64,000 nt of DNA from Anaerotignum lactatifermentans (GTDB lineage Bacteria; Bacillota; Clostridia; Lachnospirales; Anaerotignaceae), in contig NZ_JACSNY010000006.1 of the NCBI RefSeq assembly GCF_016902535.1, forward strand, positions 124,001 to 188,000, in the 5' to 3' direction. Position numbers and translations under genes: made by a program. The notes under the pieces are model-generated. The model was not told where the DNA came from. It was given only the letters and a program-made list of their open reading frames with translations, and did not search any database. How positions within the stretch are numbered: the first letter of the stretch is position 1; each line of letters starts with the position of its first letter. This document shows positions 25,583 through 32,789 of this stretch, piece after piece.

Positions 25583-27874
25583 TTACTTCAGGAACTCATA
25601 CTCAAACAAAGTCGGCACTATAGCAGTATTATAATAATCTTTCACTAGTGTTTTGAGCGTTTGCAATGCAGAATGTACCTCAAGGTTATTCCATACAGTG
25701 TTCCCATCTTCATCTTTGTAAGATGTATCAATCTCTGCGAAGATCTGATACACACCGTACGTCAGAGCAGGGTTATACTCTTTCGTCTGCTTTGCAGCAG
25801 TCAATAAGGTCTCCCACTGGTCAATGATACGCTGCTCTGCGTCTCCATGAATCAAGCGTTTCAAATCATTGGAAGCCACCGTTTCACCATTTGTTGTGTC
25901 CATACACAGTTCATTGCGATAAAAGCGGCCATCACTTCCGGTGAACGTGCGCATATGATTCTGCATCTCAACGCAAGTAAACAGCAGGCATTTGAGAAGC
26001 CATTGATCTAATTTACCCGATGCAACATCTGCATTAAATCGATCTGCTCCATCACCGGATTTCATGATACGGGCACGCTCTGTCCATTCACGGTTATATG
26101 TGATATAACGAGATGCACAAAACATAGGTAACTTACTCAAATAGTTATCTTTATGTAAATAGAATCCATTCCCGTTATACCTACCAGCCACCAACAGTGA
26201 CGAATGTGTATCAGGATTGTCAAAGCCTGTGCCATCTGCCACCATATAACCCAGAAGGTCATTGGCATAACGCGGTATAATTCTCTTCTTTACATTATCA
26301 GGTGCTTCTAGGCCGTTCAAAGATACCAAAATTCCATCATCGGTTTCTGCTGTAGCAGAGCGGTTATCATAGTATTCTTTACTATAAAGCGTAAACACTT
26401 GTTTCACCGGTAACATACCAACAGAAATCAATTCGCCAGTCTCTTTACTAATATCAAACCCTTCGAGAGCGAATGAATCTTCATCTCCATATTCGTTCGA
26501 CCATAACGCAACCATAATGCAGGCATCAATCGTAGTATGGAACCATTTCCTATTAAAGGCAAAACCGCAAATGAATTTGCGATCAACAAGATGTTGCGCT
26601 TTCCAATATTTTACTGGTGAATATACCACAAAACTATCTGTAGGTTGACGTAAGTAATACTTAAATCCAGACCAAATAAAAGCATTTCCCAATTCGTTAC
26701 TGGCAGCACCTTTTACTTGTTTTTTCATCTCCTGTACGATATAGGTTTGTTTCCATAAAGTGGATTTTTTGCTTTGCTGTTTTTTATGCCACTCAATGCT
26801 CGTTGTTTCTGCATACGGTGGATTTTCAAACAAAATAATCGTACATTTCGGGTTGTCAAGGTACTGTTTGATAATTGGATTTTCGATATATTCTTTACTC
26901 AGAGCATCTGCACCCTTGACCAACCCCGCCTGGAATGTATCTGCCGCTTCCACAGGCGGAATGATATGACGAACTTTAGAGCCGAGAACTTCCTGCATAA
27001 CTTTGTATTCATAATACTCAACAGTGGAAAGAATACAATGAGACAACTCCTCATCCGTCAACCCTTTCTCAAGATTACCTGTACCCGCACAACGGTCAAT
27101 AATAACATAGTCGTTTCCAGCAGGAACGCGCTCAATTGCCATTCTGAGTAGTTCATGAGACTTCTGGGCATAAGCCTCCGGCGTATAGAACGCTCCCAGA
27201 TTCTTTTTCTGAAGAGTATCGTTCAGTTTATCCATCAGATATTGGAATTTTACGTTTGAAACGCCTGTATATGGATAAATATATTTAGCAAATATGGAAG
27301 GTTTTCGAATTTCTCCGATTGTCTTATGCTTGCCAGTATCATCTCCAATGAAGTCTTCCTTGCGAGCAGTCGGCATAGCCTTATAAAAAGCTGTTGCCCA
27401 GCCGACAATACAGTTTTCATCAATGTGGATACGTGTAAAATCTTTTTCTTTCAAACACTTAATCAAATTCGCTGCTGCAAGCTGGTTAGTACCATACATG
27501 TATTTTTCATGGTAAGGCTGACCAATAAATCCAGCATTTGATTTTGAAGCTCCACCAACATAAACTTTTTCAATATCTGCCAGATAATCATCAGACTTAT
27601 AAAGATATGCCTGTTCTCCATTTAGATCGATGATTACAATATTAGCCGGAACCGGTTTACCCTTAATTCTTAGTGCCGATAGATATTTTACACACTGAAA
27701 CAGAACTGCATTTAAGTCACTTACACGCAGTTTGAACTCCAAAAGATTACCATTCAGTACCCCGTCGTTATCATCAGAAAGAATGTCTTCCAAACTCAAA
27801 CTAGGATCAATCAAGGGAAGGAATGTCTGATAAAATTCAATTTGCCCTTCTCGTTCAGTGTTATAGTTAGCCAT
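25583..27874 (-). CDS. Type IIG-like restriction-modification protein (N6-adenine MTase with N-terminal nuclease motif)
   Basis: 763 residues. Methyltransferase motifs: GAFYTPEAYA (228-237, motif X region), D260-R-CAGTGN (motif I, SAM binding) and FENPPYAE (NPPY at 351-354, motif IV). Before these, residues 37-48 read D-GVLNGNLLE-F-K, which fits a PD-(D/E)xK nuclease pattern (D37, E46, K48). A single chain with nuclease, methyltransferase and a long C-terminal target-recognition region is the type IIG layout. Ribosome site AAGGAGC upstream; it overlaps the RHH gene by 8 bp and lies 12 bp before the recombinase. It probably protects or stabilises the element. The nuclease assignment is less sure than the methyltransferase. 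Confidence 0.75.
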   Translation of the reverse strand: MANYNTEREGQIEFYQTFLPLIDPSLSLEDILSDDNDGVLNGNLLEFKLRVSDLNAVLFQCVKYLSALRIKGKPVPANIVIIDLNGEQAYLYKSDDYLADIEKVYVGGASKSNAGFIGQPYHEKYMYGTNQLAAANLIKCLKEKDFTRIHIDENCIVGWATAFYKAMPTARKEDFIGDDTGKHKTIGEIRKPSIFAKYIYPYTGVSNVKFQYLMDKLNDTLQKKNLGAFYTPEAYAQKSHELLRMAIERVPAGNDYVIIDRCAGTGNLEKGLTDEELSHCILSTVEYYEYKVMQEVLGSKVRHIIPPVEAADTFQAGLVKGADALSKEYIENPIIKQYLDNPKCTIILFENPPYAETTSIEWHKKQQSKKSTLWKQTYIVQEMKKQVKGAASNELGNAFIWSGFKYYLRQPTDSFVVYSPVKYWKAQHLVDRKFICGFAFNRKWFHTTIDACIMVALWSNEYGDEDSFALEGFDISKETGELISVGMLPVKQVFTLYSKEYYDNRSATAETDDGILVSLNGLEAPDNVKKRIIPRYANDLLGYMVADGTGFDNPDTHSSLLVAGRYNGNGFYLHKDNYLSKLPMFCASRYITYNREWTERARIMKSGDGADRFNADVASGKLDQWLLKCLLFTCVEMQNHMRTFTGSDGRFYRNELCMDTTNGETVASNDLKRLIHGDAEQRIIDQWETLLTAAKQTKEYNPALTYGVYQIFAEIDTSYKDEDGNTVWNNLEVHSALQTLKTLVKDYYNTAIVPTLFEYEFLK

Positions 27875-28028
27875 TTTTTTCTGCTCCTTCCTGTATCTGA
27901 TACTCTTTCAGCCATTCACGCAGAAGGGCAGAAACAGTCATATCTTTATCCAATGCAATCTGCTTGAGCGCCTTGCGCTCTTCTTTCGTCATTGTAATTG
28001 TCAGGTTCACCATGTTTCGTTCTGCCAT
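27867..28028 (-). CDS. Ribbon-helix-helix protein (53 aa)
   Basis: MAERNMVNLTITMTKEERKA, then ALKQIALDKDMTVSALLREWL: a beta-strand followed by two helices, as in Arc/CopG-type DNA-binding proteins. Start ATG 28028 with GAGAGG upstream. Overlaps the downstream R-M gene by 8 bp. It may control R-M expression or act as a relaxosome accessory protein. Confidence 0.75.
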   Translation of the reverse strand: MAERNMVNLTITMTKEERKALKQIALDKDMTVSALLREWLKEYQIQEGAEKNG

Positions 28029-28135
28029 TTTGATTTTCCTCTCAACACGCAATTTGTGTTATTGTGTATTTGTGTAATAGTGTACCACAAAATAGGTGAT
28101 AAAGCAATCCGGCACCTCCAAAAAGGTGCCGGATA

Positions 28136-29542
28136 TCATTGCTTTTCTTGTTGCTCTACTCCTTGGTGCAACCGATCATATTCATCTGTCAGATCGGACG
28201 CACGACGAAGGAATGCGTCGTCACGTTCTCGCTTCTGCTGAATAGACGCCTGATAGACATCTTCCAGTGTGCGGCCGTCTTTCAGAGTATGAGCTTCCAT
28301 AAAGCGTTTTCTACTGGCGTCTGTGTCTGTGGATGATTGCAGCTTATCTCTTAACTGCTCTAATTCATCCAAAACCGATTTCTGGGCTTCCAGCGCATCT
28401 TCTTTCTTTTGAAATTCGGCGGCAGCTGCTTCCTGTACTTTCGTTTGAGCCTCTGTTGTTGTGCGTTCCACAAACGTATCCAGAGCAGATTTGAACATTT
28501 TAATTCCTTCGGTGTATGTGGGGAATGCGACAAGTTCACCGCCGTTAAGACGCTGATATAGATCATAAATGGCATTCATCAAACGACGTTGTCCTTTATC
28601 CCTGCCATCCTGTTTTTTCTGTGTATCTTCCTGCTGCTGGGCGATGGTTTCCTGCTCTTTGCGTGTGGTTTCTTGCTGCTGTGCGGTCAAATCCAACTGT
28701 TGCTGACGTGCAGCGGCATCAGCTTCTGTCTGCGCTTTCAGTGCATCGGCCTGCTTAACAAGCTCGGCGGCATCCTCAGCCATCTCACGAGCTTTCTTGC
28801 CCAGGTGTTTATTAACAGAAAGACCAGATTGCCGACGTTTTGCGTTTCGTTCGCTGGCGTATTCTTTGTCGGTCTTGGCTCGTTCAAAGTCTGTGCGGTC
28901 AAGGTCATCCATATCCCATCCGCGCTCACGCATCAGGGCAGGGAAACGTTCATTGATTTTAATCAGGAGCTTTGCATCTATAAGATTTCCGCAATAGCGT
29001 CCGTCTGCATCTTTCGATACTCCGAGGTCATGCAAATGACGGTCAATCACCCCCGAATTTTCATCAGGAGGAATGCCTTCGTCAAAGTGTTCGGCAGACA
29101 TTCGAATGTTATCACGGCGGAACAAGCGCGGTTCAATTTCAGCCATGCACTCCCGACAGTCTGCGTAAAATTTTTGATAATCTTCGTCTGTCCATGCTGC
29201 ACAAACTTCGGCGGGCGGATTATAGATCACCGCCCAGCCGATCACAGCATTATGCGGCAAACCTTTTTCACGCACGACTGGCTTTTTATCTTTAGTTTTT
29301 CCATTCACTTTGACACGATACTTAGAGGCTTCCTGTTCCATAGCAGCGGCGAATTGTGAGCCGCTGCGGTATCCGTCATAATGGTTTTTACTCGACCGGC
29401 TCTTATCCAGCGTATCCGATTTCGATGCTCGCTCGTATCCGGCTTCCATCGCAATCTTCCGAATGTTCGCACGATGTTTCTGCCCTTGCTTCGGTTCACC
29501 TCTCACCAAGCCCATCACTTGCGGCGCACATTTCCAACCCAT
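28136..29542 (-). CDS. MobV/Pre-like relaxase
   Basis: 468 residues. N-terminal SSKNHYDGYRSG (51-62) corresponds to the conserved Asn/Tyr region of plasmid recombination/mobilisation (Pre/MobV) proteins. SAEHFDEGIPPDENSG...DRHLH (149-172) corresponds to the HxDExTPHxH metal-binding motif, but is altered and stretched. Residues 255-330 are a Gln/Glu/Ala-rich coiled coil. AGGAGG lies 9 nt before the ATG. A hairpin just upstream could be the oriT. In MobV proteins the relaxase nicks oriT and leads single-stranded transfer; the altered histidine motif leaves activity uncertain. Confidence 0.65.
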   Translation of the reverse strand: MGWKCAPQVMGLVRGEPKQGQKHRANIRKIAMEAGYERASKSDTLDKSRSSKNHYDGYRSGSQFAAAMEQEASKYRVKVNGKTKDKKPVVREKGLPHNAVIGWAVIYNPPAEVCAAWTDEDYQKFYADCRECMAEIEPRLFRRDNIRMSAEHFDEGIPPDENSGVIDRHLHDLGVSKDADGRYCGNLIDAKLLIKINERFPALMRERGWDMDDLDRTDFERAKTDKEYASERNAKRRQSGLSVNKHLGKKAREMAEDAAELVKQADALKAQTEADAAARQQQLDLTAQQQETTRKEQETIAQQQEDTQKKQDGRDKGQRRLMNAIYDLYQRLNGGELVAFPTYTEGIKMFKSALDTFVERTTTEAQTKVQEAAAAEFQKKEDALEAQKSVLDELEQLRDKLQSSTDTDASRKRFMEAHTLKDGRTLEDVYQASIQQKRERDDAFLRRASDLTDEYDRLHQGVEQQEKQ

Positions 29543-29569
29543 ATCGCTTCACCTCCTGCCGCGGGGGTC

Positions 29570-29609
29570 GTTTACAAACCCAGTATGAATGTCCTCAGGG
29601 TTTGTAAAC
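29570..29609. other. Inverted repeat upstream of the relaxase gene, oriT candidate
   Basis: 12-bp perfect arms GTTTACAAACCC (29570-29581) and complement (29598-29609) with a 16-nt loop, 28 bp upstream of the relaxase start. MobV oriT sites are usually hairpins directly upstream of mob. It could also be a regulatory hairpin or terminator. Confidence 0.45.
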
Positions 29610-29732
29610 AAACCCATCGTCCTCCTGCCGTCAGCTCCCTCTTTGGAAACTACGTTTCCAGCCGGGCGGCAAACCTTCCTTTACCTGCAACATACCACAA
29701 AATGTTCAGAACGCAAGCCCCTAAATTATAAA

Positions 29733-29757
29733 CCCCGTTGGGTTCTTCCCAACGGGG
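29733..29757 (-). terminator. Terminator after the small coiled-coil gene
   Basis: 10-bp GC-rich stem CCCCGTTGGG with complement and 5-nt loop, followed on the minus strand by TTTATAATTT. Confidence 0.65.
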
Positions 29758-29763
29758 GTTAGG

Positions 29764-30081
29764 TCAAATCTGCTGTGCATAGCCCGCAGATTGATTCACG
29801 GGCTGCTGTTCTGTTAAAGCAGTTGCAGGTTGTGCGGCTGCTCGCTTTTCAGCCATCTTCTCCGAGATGTAATCATAATAGCTTCGAATGCCATCCCGAA
29901 AATACATCTCCTTTGCCATCTGAACAAATTCGAGCGCAAACTGTATATCACGCTGGTGCTGTTCTTCGGCGGCTTGCTGATCTTCCAGTTTCTTCATCTT
30001 GCGTGCTTCTTTCTGGACTGCGGCAAGTTTTGCACGTAGAGTATCTGCTTGTTTTTTCAAGTCGGCGCTTGATTTGGCCAT
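29764..30081 (-). CDS. Small coiled-coil protein of the element
   Basis: 105 residues. A strongly charged N-terminal helix (ADLKKQADTLRAKLAAVQKE) continues to about residue 50, followed by FALEFVQMAKEMYFRDGIRS and a Gln/Ala-rich tail. Start ATG 30081 after GAGGTGATTCAA. Its place between rep and the relaxase suggests a mobilisation or replication accessory protein; no family recognised. Confidence 0.6.
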   Translation of the reverse strand: MAKSSADLKKQADTLRAKLAAVQKEARKMKKLEDQQAAEEQHQRDIQFALEFVQMAKEMYFRDGIRSYYDYISEKMAEKRAAAQPATALTEQQPVNQSAGYAQQI

Positions 30082-30141
30082 TTGAATCACCTCACTTCTG
30101 ATTTCAGTTTACCGTAAATTATGCAGAACGCAAGTAGTCAA

Positions 30142-32100
30142 TTATAACTGTCCGGCCCACACCATCTCGATTGTATCCCGAATAATCTGCTCTGTGTAGG
30201 TTGCTACCAGTTCGCCGTCTACATATCTGTTAATCGCGTCGCGGATCGTCGGCCATTGCAAGTTTTGCAAAAATTCATATTCTTCTTGCGGACGAACTTT
30301 AGCTGCGGGATACATTTTAGTGTATTCCGCCCAGCCACCGGCGGGGGAATCCCAGAACCAACGGCCGAATGATACCAGCGTATTGAAGCGCCGCTCCTCG
30401 TATTCGGCACACTCGCGCTGGAAACGCTCTTCGACTGATTCTGCCACTGGCATTAGTTCCGGCGGAATCTGATCGGGATCGGAAATTTTATCATCGTGTT
30501 TAGCTTCGATCATTTTGGCCGCTGTCTGTACTGGCGCACCAAATTGAGCCAGAGCTTTTTGCTTCGCTGCCCCATCCAGCCGCTGCATGACGGCTTGCAT
30601 ACTCCCGCGCACATGAGAATAAATGCTCATAGTTTTGATAGAACTCAAATCGTTATTGACGAACCCTTGGTTAATGAGAACATCAAAATCATTTTCGCGG
30701 ACACACAGAATCATGGGGAATCTGCGCCATGCCTGATTTTCATCTTCGGCCTCATGGTGGGTGCCAAACTTATCTGTGTATGTCCCCGCCAGTCCAGCGA
30801 TAAACTCTTCATAGGGCTGAACACCGTTGATAATATTCAAGGCGTTGTTCAGAATTACCCGACTATGTTTTGCCTGTTCCGCAATCTTTCGGGGGTGTGG
30901 ATCGAGCAGTCTATAAGCGCCGTTCGAACCAAATTGATGGATGAAATCTGTCACGCGCATATCATCCCAGATAATAGCAGGCTGGCCATCATAGCCATCA
31001 AATGTTACACGCTCATCGTTGCCGATGCAGAAATAGGGATCATCAACCGATTGAAACATCGCCTGTGCAATGTATTCACAAAAAGCTGATTTGCCGATAC
31101 CTCCAGGACCATCCACATAAATGTTGAGCCTGAAAGGGCAGGGTGGGGCATCCATCAGATAGTCAAGTCGAAGCGGAGGCAATGTAGACCGGATCTTTGC
31201 AAATGTAAGCGGGTCATCCTCGCGGCACTGTTTCATCGTCCAGCCATCCAGCATGACGTGCATCCGCATGGTATCCGCTGGCGTCATTTCTCCTGACCGC
31301 TTGCCGAATTTGGCTCTATGTGCCTGCAAATCGGTCAGCTCTTTGCGGAAATCAAAACCCGGTGAAGTATGAACCTCATCGTCACCGTAGTGTGTCTTGT
31401 GTTGTTCGACTGCACGAGGGCTTTCATGCACGAGGTATTCGGAACCATCGAGAAAAGCCCCGCGTCCGCGCAGGATCGTCACCTGCTGTGGTGGTACTTT
31501 GAACCAGCGGGCAATAGTTGAAATAGGCACTTTGCCGGGGACTTCAATCACAATGTGCGCGTGTTTGAACTTTCGGTCGCCTGCTTTGATTCGCCCGGTT
31601 CGGTCAGCGATTTCATCCTCTTCGGTGTAAATATCACGATCATGCCAAATCCAACACCAACGCTTGATGCTCTTGTGGTCAAGACCGGCTTCAATCTGAG
31701 GCGTATCAATCCAAGGGGCCACGCCGGGTTTCAGCGTTTGCCTGTCATCTTCCCATTCGGCAGCGAAAGGGTCGAGCAGAAACTGCGTCACCATGAAAAA
31801 TTTATATCTGGATTCAGTCCCTTCACCATCTTCTTCCTGGCGGCGTCCAGCCTGTTCTTCGGCTTTCCGCCACCACCAGAACACAGGATAAATATCCGGG
31901 TGATTTGCCCGCATATCATTCATGCAGGCAATAAATGACGCATCATCCAGATCATCCAGCTTGCCAAAAGCATCCAAATTTGCCTGTGCCAGCGCTAACG
32001 TAGCCTGGGGATCGTATCCCGGAGCGGCTTCCATTTCCTTTACGGCCTGCAATCCGAGCTTGCGTTCACCCTTGACACTGTTTTTCGTTTTGTATGCCAT
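30142..32100 (-). CDS. Rep protein with HUH endonuclease and SF3 helicase domains
   Basis: 652 residues. The N-terminal half shows rolling-circle Rep motifs: FFMVTQFLLDP (101-111, motif 1), KHAHIVIE with the HxH metal pair at 180-182 (motif 2), and EYLVHES with candidate catalytic Tyr222 (motif 3). The C-terminal half has an SF3-type helicase: GPGGIGKS (331-338, Walker A), AIIWDD (375-380, Walker B) and VILNN (415-419, motif C with terminal Asn). HUH plus SF3 in one chain is the layout of CRESS-DNA virus Reps and of a few bacterial plasmids. Start ATG 32100 after GAGGTGGGC. It would replicate the excised circle by rolling circle from the repeat-rich region just upstream. Confidence 0.85.
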   Translation of the reverse strand: MAYKTKNSVKGERKLGLQAVKEMEAAPGYDPQATLALAQANLDAFGKLDDLDDASFIACMNDMRANHPDIYPVFWWWRKAEEQAGRRQEEDGEGTESRYKFFMVTQFLLDPFAAEWEDDRQTLKPGVAPWIDTPQIEAGLDHKSIKRWCWIWHDRDIYTEEDEIADRTGRIKAGDRKFKHAHIVIEVPGKVPISTIARWFKVPPQQVTILRGRGAFLDGSEYLVHESPRAVEQHKTHYGDDEVHTSPGFDFRKELTDLQAHRAKFGKRSGEMTPADTMRMHVMLDGWTMKQCREDDPLTFAKIRSTLPPLRLDYLMDAPPCPFRLNIYVDGPGGIGKSAFCEYIAQAMFQSVDDPYFCIGNDERVTFDGYDGQPAIIWDDMRVTDFIHQFGSNGAYRLLDPHPRKIAEQAKHSRVILNNALNIINGVQPYEEFIAGLAGTYTDKFGTHHEAEDENQAWRRFPMILCVRENDFDVLINQGFVNNDLSSIKTMSIYSHVRGSMQAVMQRLDGAAKQKALAQFGAPVQTAAKMIEAKHDDKISDPDQIPPELMPVAESVEERFQRECAEYEERRFNTLVSFGRWFWDSPAGGWAEYTKMYPAAKVRPQEEYEFLQNLQWPTIRDAINRYVDGELVATYTEQIIRDTIEMVWAGQL

Positions 32101-32145
32101 ATGCCCACCTCGATTCACACTGCTTCTTCTTGCATTGTAACGTAG

Positions 32146-32378
32146 AAACGGTGTGAAGTCAATACGTTCACACCGTTTCTGTTGCATATGCTATTGCTAA
32201 AACGGTGTGAATTTGCTTGTAGGAAGCGTTTTTTCACACCGTTTACACCGTTGCGTTCTGGGCCATCCCACACAAGCCCACTGTGGGATGGCCCCCTATT
32301 TTCAAGGGTTCTCGGCACTTGACGAAAAATTTTACACCGTTTACACCCTTTACACTCCATAGTCTAAAAGGGTGTAAA
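32146..32378. other. Candidate replication origin with repeated AAACGGTGTGAA motifs
   Basis: The 12-mer AAACGGTGTGAA occurs at 32146-32157 and 32200-32211, and its exact complement at 32167-32178 and 32233-32244. Further related TTTACACC(G/C)(T/C)TT forms occur at 32242-32252, 32331-32351 and (inverted) 32367-32378. The first pair forms a hairpin with 12-bp arms and a 9-nt loop. A separate hairpin with 13-bp arms (GGGCCATCCCACA, 32260-32272 and 32282-32294) also has a 9-nt loop. The cluster lies directly upstream of rep, as expected for Rep-binding iterons and a nick site. Confidence 0.75.
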
Positions 32379-32789
32379 AAGAAACGCTGGTGCAAAAACA
32401 GTGTGTTTGGACGGAATGGGGACGGGCTGCCGCCCGCCCGAATACAGGCAGAAGTAAAAGACGAACCGCAGCTACATAGTGCAGTTGCGGCTCGTCTTAG
32501 AATATAGCGAAATGTGCGCCTGTCGTTTACGCTGTGCAATTTTTCTTCGTTTCTCGTGTATCTGTGCCTTTAGGCGCCTTATTTGCAATCTGAGCAAAAT
32601 TTGACCGCCACACTTGACTGAACCTGTCGGCGGCACTGCCCATAAACGGCCGACGGTGAGGAACTCAGGAGCAATCCTTCAAAGAACCTCACCGTCGTAT
32701 TCACCAGTATAGCACCGCCGCCAGAACCCGCCAAGTGCAAGCCGCTTTGCGGTGGCTGGCTCTGCCTCCGGCTCAGAATCTAAGAGCAA
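32379..32789. other. Non-coding end region of the element with two further hairpins
   Basis: No gene supported. A long hairpin at 32458-32499 (AAGACGA.CCGCA pairing with TGCGG.TCGTCTT) could be a single-strand origin. A second one (CGACGGTGAGG 32651-32661 with complement at 32687-32697) has a 25-nt loop. Their place between rep's origin and the rlmD tail suggests replication or termination roles. Confidence 0.45.
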
